From: Gracilimonas sp040904925
GTDB lineage: Bacteria; Bacteroidota; Rhodothermia; Balneolales; Balneolaceae
Length of the DNA stretch: 64,000 nt
Direction: 5' to 3'
NCBI GenBank assembly: GCA_040904925.1
Contig: JBBDSP010000011.1
Location: 62,001-126,000 of the forward strand
The notes beneath the pieces were generated by a model, which had not been told where the DNA came from, searched no databases, and saw only the letters and a program-made list of their open reading frames with translations. The position numbers were made by a program, and so were the translations under genes. Positions within the stretch are counted from its first letter, which is position 1, and each line of letters starts with the position of its first letter. Positions 34,676-43,912 of the stretch are shown piece by piece.

Positions 34676-35968
34676 ATGATGTACAACTTTAAGTTGTTAT
34701 TGGTTTTAACAACATTTCTATTGTTGCTTTCCTGCAGTAAACCTGCAGAAATTACTGAGCAGAATGTAACCCGTATTATTCAAACACTAAGTGCCGATAA
34801 TATGAAGGGACGACATGCTTTCAGCGAAGAAATACATCTTGCTGCCGATTTTATTTCGAATGAATTCGACCAGATCGGTCTATCTCCTCTTCCGGAAAAC
34901 TCTGATTTCAAACAGGAATTTACCATCCACTCTGTTAAGCCTGCTGAAGCTAGTATTTCCATTAATGGTCAAAATTTAGAAAATGAATATTATTTTAGTC
35001 TGGTCTTGAGTGAAGAACTGAACTGGACAACCGGAGACGCATCGGTAAAATATATTTCTAAAGAAGATTCTTACAGGGATAAATTCAGTGAATTTAATGA
35101 TGATAACGAGTCCTCTATAATTGCTGTATCTACCGATCATGCAAAATGGTTTCATCGATACAGGACATACTTTGGTCGGTCAAATCGTACTTTTGAAATT
35201 AATACAAGTCCTAATGATATTTTTGTTTTGGCAGATGAACGAATCACTGAATTCGATATTGATTTAGAATTTGACATAGAACCGATCAAACTTTTCAACA
35301 TTGTAGGAATGATCGAAGGAGAAAGAACCGATGAAATTGTCCTTTTTTCAGCTCATTATGACCATATCGGAGTTATTACTCCAGCAAATGAAGATTCGGT
35401 CGCAAATGGTGCCAATGATAATGCTTCAGGAATTTCAGGTTTGATCGAGTTAGCCCGTTATTATGAAAGCCGTGACACTCCTCAACGTACGATCTACTTT
35501 GTAGCCTTTACTGCTGAGGAAGTCGGTGGTTACGGTTCCAAGTATTTTTCTCAACAAATAGAACCTGAACAGTTTGTCACTATGATCAACATGGAAATGA
35601 TAGGTAAGCCGGCTACTGAAGGGCCAAATACTGCGTGGATCACTGGTTTCGAACATTCTAGTTTAGGTGACATTCTTCAGGAAAGCACCCAACAATCAGA
35701 TTTTGAGTTTTATCCCGATCCCTATCCCAGCCAAAATTTATTCTATCGCTCGGATAATGCACCGTTTGCGGAAATGGGTATTCCAGCCCATAGCATCAGT
35801 ACAACTCCTATTGACGTAGATCAGGATTACCATCGAGTCACAGATGAGTTGAAAACCCTTCATATTCCTCATACTACAAATACCATCCGCGCGGTAGCAA
35901 AAGCTTGTGAAACGATCATCTCAGGAGAAAAAACTCCTACCAGAATAGCAGAAGCCACCCAGGAATAG
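34676..35968 (+). CDS. M28-family zinc aminopeptidase lipoprotein
   Basis: 430 aa. Lipoprotein signal ending LLLLSC with cysteine 20, so it is anchored in the envelope. The M28 zinc-binding residues appear in order: SAHYDHIG (His-Asp), GANDNASG (bridging Asp), FTAEEVGGYGS (Glu-Glu catalytic), and a later DYHRVTDE (His). M28 peptidases remove N-terminal residues or act on carboxypeptidase-type substrates. Residues 25-200 contain a PA-like inserted region. The first two codons are both ATG, so the start may be 34676 or 34679. Confidence 0.93.
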   Translation: MMYNFKLLLVLTTFLLLLSCSKPAEITEQNVTRIIQTLSADNMKGRHAFSEEIHLAADFISNEFDQIGLSPLPENSDFKQEFTIHSVKPAEASISINGQNLENEYYFSLVLSEELNWTTGDASVKYISKEDSYRDKFSEFNDDNESSIIAVSTDHAKWFHRYRTYFGRSNRTFEINTSPNDIFVLADERITEFDIDLEFDIEPIKLFNIVGMIEGERTDEIVLFSAHYDHIGVITPANEDSVANGANDNASGISGLIELARYYESRDTPQRTIYFVAFTAEEVGGYGSKYFSQQIEPEQFVTMINMEMIGKPATEGPNTAWITGFEHSSLGDILQESTQQSDFEFYPDPYPSQNLFYRSDNAPFAEMGIPAHSISTTPIDVDQDYHRVTDELKTLHIPHTTNTIRAVAKACETIISGEKTPTRIAEATQE

Positions 35969-35980
35969 AAAGTCTCTTTT

Positions 35981-37024
35981 TCAAATTCCATACCACTGTT
36001 GGGTTATACAATGGACAGAACCTTGTCCCCAAACAAGATCAGCACAAGGAATACCAATGACCTTTCGCCCCGAAAAATATTTTCGGAACAGCTTTAACGC
36101 CTGTTCATCAAATCGTTCATCATACACGGGGACCAATACTACGCCATTAGCGATATAGAAATTGGCGTAGCTGGCCGGCACATATTCAGAGCCGTCAACT
36201 GTGGTCCCTTCTATTTGTGATTTAGGAAGTGACAGTGTTTCAACGTTTAGTTTATTGCCATTTTTCATGGTAACAGACTGTAGAATTTTTAAATTCTCCT
36301 GAAGCACTTCATAGTTTATATCTTCAGGATCTTCGCAGATCATTGTCAACACAGTATTTTCATTTATCCAACGGGTGATGTCATCAATATGGCCATCGGT
36401 ATCATCGCCGGCTAGGCCTTTTTTAAGCCAGATGATCTGTTCAACTCCAAGATATTCTTTAAGCTTTTCTTCGATCTCAGCTTTTGACATATCCGGATTT
36501 CGATTTGGATTCAGCAATACAGATTCGGTAGTTAGTAAGGCTCCCGCTCCATTTACATCAATGGAACCGCCCTCCAAAATCATTCCCGGTTCCACTCTTT
36601 TGATCCCGAATTTATCCGCAATAAACTTTGGCAGCTCATTATCATTTTCCCAGGGCGGATATTTTCCGCCCCACGCATTATACTCCCAATCCAGAACAAC
36701 GTACTCCTCTTCCCGCTTCACAAATATGGGGCCACAATCCCTTGCCCACACATCATTTATCTTTTGCTGATGAATGATAACGCGATCCAGATCCACGGCT
36801 CTGCCTGATAGCTTCTGCATCACCCTGTTCCGGATCTCCAGGCTTTCTACGAACAGATGAATCGGTTCAAAGAAATGCAGTTCTTCAATGATCTCACAAT
36901 AGACCTCCTCCACTAGCTCCAGTCGCTCACCCGGCCAGGTCCTTCGGTTGGATGGCCAGTGTAATTGAGTAGCCGCATGCCGGTGCCATTCTGCCGGCAT
37001 CATAAAAGATAATTCTCTACTCAT
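35981..37024 (-). CDS. aguA: Agmatine deiminase
   Basis: 347 aa guanidine-modifying enzyme converting agmatine to N-carbamoylputrescine and ammonia. Catalytic cysteine C339 lies in VHCITQQ at the C-terminus, with the Asp/His pair in GDDTDGHIDDITRW and substrate contacts in WARDCGPIF. The start is immediately next to the aguB stop, so the two are one transcription unit with aguB first. Together they complete agmatine to putrescine; the arginine decarboxylase needed to make agmatine is not in the window. Confidence 0.95.
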   Translation of the reverse strand: MSRELSFMMPAEWHRHAATQLHWPSNRRTWPGERLELVEEVYCEIIEELHFFEPIHLFVESLEIRNRVMQKLSGRAVDLDRVIIHQQKINDVWARDCGPIFVKREEEYVVLDWEYNAWGGKYPPWENDNELPKFIADKFGIKRVEPGMILEGGSIDVNGAGALLTTESVLLNPNRNPDMSKAEIEEKLKEYLGVEQIIWLKKGLAGDDTDGHIDDITRWINENTVLTMICEDPEDINYEVLQENLKILQSVTMKNGNKLNVETLSLPKSQIEGTTVDGSEYVPASYANFYIANGVVLVPVYDERFDEQALKLFRKYFSGRKVIGIPCADLVWGQGSVHCITQQWYGI

Positions 37025-37897
37025 TTAATCATCCGTCCTTCTTAAAATGGGCTTGTAGAGATCTATTCTGCGATCCCTGAAAAATGGCCAGGATTTACGT
37101 TGTCTCTCAATGGCATTGAGATCAATTTCTGTAACCAGGACCTCTTCCTTACTACCGGCTTTATTTAGTACCTCACCAAACGGCCCGGCTACAAAAGAAC
37201 CTCCCCAGAACTTAGATCCTGATTCTTTGCCCACGCGGTTAACCGAGGCTACAAAACATCCGTTTGCAATGGCATGGCTACGCTGAATGGTTTCCCACGC
37301 ATCCTGATATTCACGAGCCTCCTGTTTGCCTTCAGTTGCAAGCGTACCAATTGCTGTAGGATAAAACAGGATATCAGCCCCTTTCAAAGCAGTGATGCGA
37401 GCCGCTTCCGGATACCATTGATCCCAGCAGATCAGGGTTCCGATCTTACCAAACTTCGTTTTAAATACCTTGAATCCCGATTCTTCGTCACCGGGAGTGA
37501 AATAGTATTTCTCATAAAAACCGGGATCATCCGGAATATGTGTTTTGCGATAGCTTCCTAAAACAGAACCATCTGCATCGATCACCACCAACGAATTGTG
37601 ATACACCCCCTTCGCTCTTTTTTCAAAAAATGGAGTAATAATCACAATCTCCAACTCTTTCGCCAGATCTCCTAAACTTTGAACCAGGTCTCCATTTAGA
37701 GGCTCCGCCCAGTCAAAATAGTCTTCATTATAATCCACACAAAAATAGACGGTATTGAACAGCTCCTGAAGACAAACGATCTGAGCTCCTTTCTCGGCCG
37801 CTTCCCGCACCAATCCCATCTGCCGGTAGAGATTATCTTTGGGATTTTTTGAACAGGATGTTTGAATCAACCCTAAGGTGACTTTTTCTTCTTTCAT
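37025..37897 (-). CDS. aguB: N-carbamoylputrescine amidase
   Basis: 290 aa nitrilase-superfamily amidase that releases CO2 and ammonia from N-carbamoylputrescine. The Glu-Lys-Cys triad is E45 in CLQELFNT, K118 in YRKTHIPD and C157 in LICWDQWYPE. Length and the conserved GFYEKYYFTPGD stretch match plant-type and bacterial AguB. It is translated just ahead of aguA with no spacer. Confidence 0.95.
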   Translation of the reverse strand: MKEEKVTLGLIQTSCSKNPKDNLYRQMGLVREAAEKGAQIVCLQELFNTVYFCVDYNEDYFDWAEPLNGDLVQSLGDLAKELEIVIITPFFEKRAKGVYHNSLVVIDADGSVLGSYRKTHIPDDPGFYEKYYFTPGDEESGFKVFKTKFGKIGTLICWDQWYPEAARITALKGADILFYPTAIGTLATEGKQEAREYQDAWETIQRSHAIANGCFVASVNRVGKESGSKFWGGSFVAGPFGEVLNKAGSKEEVLVTEIDLNAIERQRKSWPFFRDRRIDLYKPILRRTDD

Positions 37898-38293
37898 GAT
37901 ATAGCCGGTTAGTTATGAGAGTATAAATTATGCAAAGTTATCACCAAATAGAATGCAAAAAAACGGGCCTTCCTTATGGCTTTCCCTCGCTCCATATTAA
38001 TTTTGGAGTTGCAGCGCCGATATTGTTTCGGACGGTGAACTAAAAATCACTTTAATCTTTGAGTGCCTCGCAAATGAGAGTTCTAAAAAATATAAATCGC
38101 TACCTTTTTTCTCGGTATTCACGTTAAAATGAGTGATTTTTATAGCTTTTTTAAGCGCTCAGGATTGACAACTTCAGACACCTTATATCGAGTTCACATT
38201 AATATTAGGTATCAGATTGAGCTAATGATTATTTCATTCACGTATTTATGATTAGGACAAGCAATTTAGTTTTAAATCTAACTTTCCGTTAGC
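37898..38293. other. Intergenic gap upstream of aguB and the orphan kinase-domain ORF
   Basis: About 400 bp with no supported gene; it must contain the aguB promoter. A 12-nt string AACTTTCCGTTAG at about 38280 recurs near 51740 upstream of the LuxR cluster, which may be chance. Confidence 0.35.
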
Positions 38294-38473
38294 ATGACTA
38301 CACACAGCTGGGAGAAAATTGAAGCGATCATTGATGAGGTATTGGATCTGCCTGAAGAGAAGCGGAGATCTTTCATCGAAAATAAATATGGAGATCAAGA
38401 CGAGCTGAAAAAGCAGATCTGTGAATTGCTTAATTCTATCACTGATTCTAAAGGATGGCTAGAAAATATGTGA
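38294..38473 (+). CDS. 59-aa orphan copy of the Ser/Thr kinase N-terminal domain
   Basis: A short ORF from ATG 38294. Its product aligns end to end with residues 4-58 of the kinase encoded at 39362: SWEKIEAIIDEVLDLPEEKR against TWAHIEDLADKALELPPDKR, and LLNSITDSKGWLEN against LLQNITESEGWLEN. It stops where the kinase would continue. It is therefore either a truncated paralogue or a small stand-alone partner that competes for the same interaction. It lies 230 bp upstream of the ECF sigma gene. Nothing of a kinase domain follows it. Confidence 0.65.
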   Translation: MTTHSWEKIEAIIDEVLDLPEEKRRSFIENKYGDQDELKKQICELLNSITDSKGWLENM

Positions 38474-38690
38474 AAGGCCCATTAAACTTTATCATTCATC
38501 ACTATCTTAAAACTAATATAGTTTTTCTAAATTTAACTTTTAGCCTTAATTCTAAAGTTTCAAATCAAAAAACCTAATTCATGATTTGATAAAATTGGTT
38601 TATTAATTCAAATTCTCTATAATTAACGGGTTATTTAGGCTTGAATAAATAATACTTTAACCTGAGAGATTAACACCACGAATTAATAAT

Positions 38691-38698
38691 TAGTTTTG
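38691..38698 (+). promoter_or_regulatory. Possible Bacteroidota-type -7 element (TAGTTTTG) before the ECF sigma gene
   Basis: Matches TAnnTTTG. It ends 5 nt before ATG 38704, which would imply a leaderless or near-leaderless transcript. No clear -33 TTG is seen, so support is weak. Confidence 0.3.
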
Positions 38699-38703
38699 CG
38701 AGT

Positions 38704-39285
38704 ATGAGCAGTACCAGTGAAGTATCGCATTTATTGAACCGGCTTAAAGAGGGTGAAAATGAAGTCTATGACAAGCTTTATCCCCTCATCTATGACAAGT
38801 TAAAGAATATTGCGAATATGCATATCCGGAAACAATATTCTAACCATACCCTATCCAGAACTGATCTGGTTCATGAAACCTATTTGAAGATCATTGATCA
38901 GGACAATATAGAGTTCAACGACCGAAATCATTTTTTGGCCATTGCATCAAAGTGCATGAGACAGATCTTGATTGACTACGCCCGTAAGAAAAATGCTAAA
39001 AAGCGAGGCGGGAAAAACCAAGACCTCACTTATGTTGAAGGTATTTTTTCCACTTTTGATAATAAAGCACAAGAGCTTATTAATATTGATGAAGCTCTCA
39101 AGCAATTATCTGAACTTAATGAACGACTAAGTACGGTGGTTGAAATGCGCTTTTTTGGGGAAATGAGTATTGAACAAACAGCAGAAGCGTTAGATGTTTC
39201 AGAAAGCACTGTTAAACGCGACTGGCTGAAAGCTCGGGGTTGGCTTTATAAAGAATTAAAGGGAAGGTTTAAGCTGGAGAATTGA
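38704..39285 (+). CDS. ECF-type RNA polymerase sigma factor, kinase-associated group
   Basis: 193 aa. A sigma-2 region (about 20-95, with LSRTDLVHETYLKIID and NHFLAIASKCMRQILIDYAR) and a sigma-4 helix-turn-helix (about 135-185, with MSIEQTAEALDVSESTVKRD). The pattern HFLAIAS..MR.ILIDYAR is that of the TIGR02999-type ECF factors, which are usually encoded next to Ser/Thr kinases. The TPR-kinase gene follows after 76 nt. No anti-sigma factor gene is present, so control is probably through the kinase. Confidence 0.92.
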   Translation: MSSTSEVSHLLNRLKEGENEVYDKLYPLIYDKLKNIANMHIRKQYSNHTLSRTDLVHETYLKIIDQDNIEFNDRNHFLAIASKCMRQILIDYARKKNAKKRGGKNQDLTYVEGIFSTFDNKAQELINIDEALKQLSELNERLSTVVEMRFFGEMSIEQTAEALDVSESTVKRDWLKARGWLYKELKGRFKLEN

Positions 39286-39361
39286 CCCATTTCTAAATTT
39301 ATTCTCGTACTACTTAGTAACTAGTGGGGACTTAAAATCATTTCTTTGAGATCTGTATATA

Positions 39362-41995
39362 ATGGATAGAATCACATGGGCACATATCGAGGATCTTGCA
39401 GACAAGGCATTGGAGTTACCACCCGATAAAAGAGAAGAATTTCTAAAGTATGCCTGTGCCGATAATCCCAACCTTCAGGAAGAGGCCTTATCATTACTGC
39501 AGAATATAACAGAATCTGAAGGCTGGCTTGAAAATCCCGTTGACTTCAAGGAAGAACTATTTAAAAATATCCCCAAAGACCTAAAAGTACTAGATGCTAC
39601 TGAGACCTTATTGGGTAAAAAAGTAGGATCTTATACCATCAAAAAGGAAATCGGGAAAGGTGGCATGGGCACTGTTTTTCTTGCAGAGAGATCTGATGGT
39701 TTTTTTGACCATAAAGTGGCCATCAAGATCATTAATCAAGACCGTACCACTAAGGAAAACATAGAAAGGTTCAGGCAGGAACGAAATATTCTTGCGGAAC
39801 TAAACCATCCCGGTATCGCACAAATTTATGATGGAGGGATAACTGACGATGGAATCCCTTATTTCATCATGGAGTATATTGACGGGGTTCCAATCACTGA
39901 TTATTGTATCCAAAAAAGACTTTCTCTATCCGATCGAATTGAGCTTTTTAAAAAAGTGCTTAAAGCCGTTCAGCATGCTCATGAAAACCTTGTCATACAT
40001 CGAGACTTCAAACCTGAAAACATTTTAGTTACCGATGATGGTGACATAAAGATCCTGGATTTTGGGATTTCAAAGCTACTCAGAAAAGGTGTAGCAAGTC
40101 AGATTGGAGAAATAGAAAAACCTGCTTTAACTATTTCTTTTGCGGCCCCGGAACAGATTAAAAACCAACCCGTTACTACCGCAACTGATATTTATGCACT
40201 CGGTTTAGTTTTCTATAAGTCACTTACAAATAATTTTCCCTATTCCTTAAATGGACTTTCACTAGCCGAAGCTCATCAAAAAATACTTTCTTACAAGTTT
40301 ATCCCTCTAAATTTAAATATAGAAGAGGGAGCGGGTATCAAAGCAAGAGAGCTAAAAGGTGACTTGGAATTCATCGTTTTAAAAGCTCTGCAAAAGAACA
40401 CCCGTAAAAGATACCGGTCTGCTAACGACCTGTTGTCTGATCTTAAAAAATTTGAGCGAAAATTTCCTGTCTCTGCTTGTGACAAAACACTTTGGTATCT
40501 CTCAGGAAAATATATTCAGAGAAATATAAAAGGACTCAGTGTAACAGCTTTAGTCCTGACCCTAATCGTAAGCTTCACCCTTTTTTATACCTGGAGAATA
40601 ACGGAACAAAAAGAACAGGCACAGTTAGCAGCCACAAAAGCAGAAGAGGTTTCCGATTTTTTAATTCAGCTTTTTGAAGCGAGTGACCCCGCCAGTAATT
40701 TAGGTAACGTTTTTACCACCCGCGAACTTCTTATGAATGGAGTTCAACAATCTGAACAGTTATCAAGTCAACCTCTGCTTCAGGCTCGTCTTTTCGATAT
40801 AACTGGACAGGTTTACCGTAATATTGGGGATTATGATCAAGCAAAATATTTGATAGAAAATGCGATAAGCCTTCGGGAAAAAAATCTGGGATACTACCAT
40901 CCCCTTACACTATCAAGCAGGCATAATCTTGGATTGGTAATGAATGATATGGGAAATTTCCACGAAGCAGAAAATATCTTTCAATTGGTTTATGACCAGC
41001 GTAATCAAACACTGGGAGATGAACATATAGAAACAGCATCCACCCTTTCTAACCTTGCTTACAGTATTAGAAGGCAAGGTGATTATGTTCGTGCAGAAGA
41101 ACTGGCTCGTAAAAGCCTGAGTATTTTTTTAAATGATTTAGGGCCGGATAATATTCAGACCTTGGATATTATGAACAAACTTGCCATAACACTTCACAAT
41201 AAAGGGGAATATCAGGAAGCCGAAGATATCTATCTTCAGGTTCTGGAAAAAAGAAGAGAGCAACTCGGTTCTCCTCATCCCGAACTGGCAAAAAGTATCA
41301 ATAACTTAGCAGCTCTTTATTTAAATACCGGAGCATTTGAAAACGCCAGAACTTTAATGAAAGAGGCACTGGATATCCATAAAGAATTATTTGGTCCGGT
41401 TCATCCCAACGTTGCAACTGTATTAAATAATCTTGGATTGGTACATACCGAACTAAATGAATATGAGACTGCTGGAGAATATTTCCTTAATGCACTGGAA
41501 ATGAGGATTGATCTCTTAGGAGAAGGTCATACTAACACAGCCGTTAGCATGTTTAGTATTGGAGGACTTATGTTACGTACAAATCGGCCCGACTCTGCCA
41601 TCAATACTTACAATAAGGCTGTTCCGATCTTTGAATCAGAGCTTGCTGAAGACCATTCATTTACAGTGCATTCCAAGTTAGGGATTGGGCGGGCTTTAGC
41701 ACAAAAAGGACGTCTAAAAGAAGCAGAACCATATTTCGTAAACAGCTTTGATCGAATCAAAGAAATTCACCAGAGTAATTCCATTGAACGTGCAATGGCT
41801 GAATATCATGTCGGAAGTTTCTATTTAAAAATCGAAAAAAATCAGTTAGCAGATTCTTTACTCAATAGTTCTCATGAGGCACTCAAGCTACTTGAAGGTG
41901 ATAACGGTAAACGGCAACAGCAAGTTTTTAATACCCTGGAAGAACTAAAAAAACGAACAACCTCTCAAGGGTTAATGAATTCCCTGTTTGAATAG
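39362..41995 (+). CDS. Membrane-anchored Ser/Thr protein kinase with C-terminal TPR array
   Basis: 877 aa. Residues 1-63 are a small helical domain (also found as an orphan at 38294). Kinase domain about 92-370: glycine loop IGKGGMGTVFLAE, K122 in VAIK, catalytic loop VIHRDFKPENIL (D215), DFGISK (D233). A single membrane helix lies near 393-412. The C-terminal 450 residues are tetratricopeptide repeats of the kinesin-light-chain type (LG..H....T..NLA..Y...G.Y..AE). Proteins of this design pair with the preceding ECF sigma factor, probably phosphorylating it or its partners when the TPR domain senses a ligand. The activation segment is slightly unusual (SFAAPEQ). Confidence 0.93.
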   Translation: MDRITWAHIEDLADKALELPPDKREEFLKYACADNPNLQEEALSLLQNITESEGWLENPVDFKEELFKNIPKDLKVLDATETLLGKKVGSYTIKKEIGKGGMGTVFLAERSDGFFDHKVAIKIINQDRTTKENIERFRQERNILAELNHPGIAQIYDGGITDDGIPYFIMEYIDGVPITDYCIQKRLSLSDRIELFKKVLKAVQHAHENLVIHRDFKPENILVTDDGDIKILDFGISKLLRKGVASQIGEIEKPALTISFAAPEQIKNQPVTTATDIYALGLVFYKSLTNNFPYSLNGLSLAEAHQKILSYKFIPLNLNIEEGAGIKARELKGDLEFIVLKALQKNTRKRYRSANDLLSDLKKFERKFPVSACDKTLWYLSGKYIQRNIKGLSVTALVLTLIVSFTLFYTWRITEQKEQAQLAATKAEEVSDFLIQLFEASDPASNLGNVFTTRELLMNGVQQSEQLSSQPLLQARLFDITGQVYRNIGDYDQAKYLIENAISLREKNLGYYHPLTLSSRHNLGLVMNDMGNFHEAENIFQLVYDQRNQTLGDEHIETASTLSNLAYSIRRQGDYVRAEELARKSLSIFLNDLGPDNIQTLDIMNKLAITLHNKGEYQEAEDIYLQVLEKRREQLGSPHPELAKSINNLAALYLNTGAFENARTLMKEALDIHKELFGPVHPNVATVLNNLGLVHTELNEYETAGEYFLNALEMRIDLLGEGHTNTAVSMFSIGGLMLRTNRPDSAINTYNKAVPIFESELAEDHSFTVHSKLGIGRALAQKGRLKEAEPYFVNSFDRIKEIHQSNSIERAMAEYHVGSFYLKIEKNQLADSLLNSSHEALKLLEGDNGKRQQQVFNTLEELKKRTTSQGLMNSLFE

Positions 41996-42242
41996 GTTCT
42001 TCATACTAAAAAGTTATAAAAATTTGAAAACACAGATTTAACACGACTTTCTATTTTCATCTTATTTTACATACAGGCGTTCATATTTAGGTGAAATGTT
42101 TAAACGGCATAAGTATGAAAAGCGCTTCCATAAATTTCCATAAATGCCTTCATTTGTTGGCTAATCTCAGCGTCTGAGGTTAAAATTCACAAATCAAATG
42201 CTTACCTTCCTCATTCCTTGAAAAGACAACTAAAAAAACAGC

Positions 42243-43847
42243 ATGAGCGTAGATTACAAATCGCATCCAAAAAGTAAAACCGGACTGGAGTATCTTGGTC
42301 TGGACAAAAATGAAAATGTACTTTGGAACCTTTCCCCGGCTGAGTTATATGAACAAGCAATTATCCGCGGAGAGGCTATTCTCACCAAAGATCACGCCTT
42401 AAGAGTTTTGACAGGGCAATACACCGGACGATCTCCAAAAGACAAATTTATTGTAGACCAACCTTCCATCCACGATGACATTAACTGGGGTGAAATTAAT
42501 CAGCCTATTTCTGAGGAAGTATTTGACAACTTATTTGATAAAGTGGTTAGCTACCTCAGTAACAAAGATCTTTTTGTAAAAGACTTATTTTGCGGTGCCG
42601 ATGAGAAAAACCGTCTGAACGTTCGGGTAGTTAGCGAAGCGGCTTATCACGGATTATTCTCACATAATATGTTTATCAACCCAACAGCCGATGAGCTTAA
42701 AGATCATGATCCGGAATTTACGGTATTGGCTGCTCCTCACCTGAAAGCTGATCCTGAAAATGATGGAACCCGCACCAGTACTTTCATACTATGTAATTTT
42801 GAAAAGAAGATCATTCTGATCGGAGGAACTCTTTACTCAGGTGAAGTGAAGAAAGGAATTTTTGGTGTTATGAATTACCTGCTTCCTAAAAAAGGAGTAA
42901 TGGCGATGCACTGTTCGGCCAACCATGACGAAAATGGGAAAACGGCTGTTTTCTTTGGATTATCAGGAACCGGGAAAACAACGCTTTCAGCTGATCCTGA
43001 AAAAACCCTAATCGGAGATGATGAGCACGGATGGAGTAATGAGGGAACCTTTAACTTTGAGGGTGGATGCTATGCCAAAACTATTAATCTATCAGAGAAA
43101 AATGAACCACTTATCTACGCCACAACCAAAATGCCGGGGACCATTCTTGAGAATGTGGTTTTAGATGAAAACAGAGAACCTGACTTTGACGATGTAAGCC
43201 TCACACAAAACACCCGTTGCTCTTATCCACTCGATTTTATTCCAAATGCCAGTGATAGTGGCAAAGGCGGTCACCCCGAAAATATTATCTTTTTAACAGC
43301 CGATGCTTTTGGTGTACTTCCTCCCATTTCACGGCTGACCCCTGAACAAGCCATGTATCACTTTATCAGCGGATACACGGCCAAGATTGCAGGAACGGAG
43401 CGTGGTGTAACAGAGCCTCAGGCTACCTTCTCAGCTTGTTTTGGAGCTCCATTCATGCCGCTGCACCCAACAGTGTATGCAGAGCTGTTAGCTGAGAAGA
43501 TCAGAAAACATAACTCGAAAGTCTGGTTAGTTAACACAGGCTGGACCGGAGGTGAATACGGCACAGGTCACAGAATGAAACTCCCACATACACGACGTAT
43601 GCTAAGTGAAGCTATTGCCGGAAATCTGGACAACGTCGAGTTTGTTAAAGATCCTGTATTTGGCGTAGAAGTCCCTTCAAAAATAGATGGTGTGCCGGAC
43701 GAAGTTCTGATTCCAAGAAACACCTGGGCTGATAAAGATGCCTATGATGGAAAAGCCAAAAAACTGGCTGAGATGTTCATTAAGAACTTTGAGCAGTTTG
43801 CAGATGAAGCAAGTGATGATCTTCTTGCTGCAGCTCCCAAAGTCTGA
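42243..43847 (+). CDS. pckA: Phosphoenolpyruvate carboxykinase (ATP)
   Basis: 534 aa. It converts oxaloacetate and ATP to phosphoenolpyruvate, the entry step of gluconeogenesis. The kinase-1a motif GLSGTGKTTLS lies at 239-249, the metal-binding and kinase-2 segment IGDDEHGWSN follows, and the substrate-binding TGRSPKDKFIV is at 61-71. Length is that of the ATP-dependent enzyme. The upstream 250 bp contains a tandem TTCCATAAAT pair near 42128 but no gene. Confidence 0.97.
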   Translation: MSVDYKSHPKSKTGLEYLGLDKNENVLWNLSPAELYEQAIIRGEAILTKDHALRVLTGQYTGRSPKDKFIVDQPSIHDDINWGEINQPISEEVFDNLFDKVVSYLSNKDLFVKDLFCGADEKNRLNVRVVSEAAYHGLFSHNMFINPTADELKDHDPEFTVLAAPHLKADPENDGTRTSTFILCNFEKKIILIGGTLYSGEVKKGIFGVMNYLLPKKGVMAMHCSANHDENGKTAVFFGLSGTGKTTLSADPEKTLIGDDEHGWSNEGTFNFEGGCYAKTINLSEKNEPLIYATTKMPGTILENVVLDENREPDFDDVSLTQNTRCSYPLDFIPNASDSGKGGHPENIIFLTADAFGVLPPISRLTPEQAMYHFISGYTAKIAGTERGVTEPQATFSACFGAPFMPLHPTVYAELLAEKIRKHNSKVWLVNTGWTGGEYGTGHRMKLPHTRRMLSEAIAGNLDNVEFVKDPVFGVEVPSKIDGVPDEVLIPRNTWADKDAYDGKAKKLAEMFIKNFEQFADEASDDLLAAAPKV

Positions 43848-43867
43848 TCATATTAATTAGTTAGAGT

Positions 43868-43903
43868 AAAAGCCCAATTCTTTATAGGATTCGGGCTTTT
43901 TAT
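43868..43903. terminator. Bidirectional terminator between pckA and prfA
   Basis: AAAAGCCC..GGGCTTTT arms with AAT/ATT continuing the stem around TCTTTATAGG; T-rich on the right, A-rich on the left. Confidence 0.85.
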
Positions 43904-43912
43904 TTATCCTGT

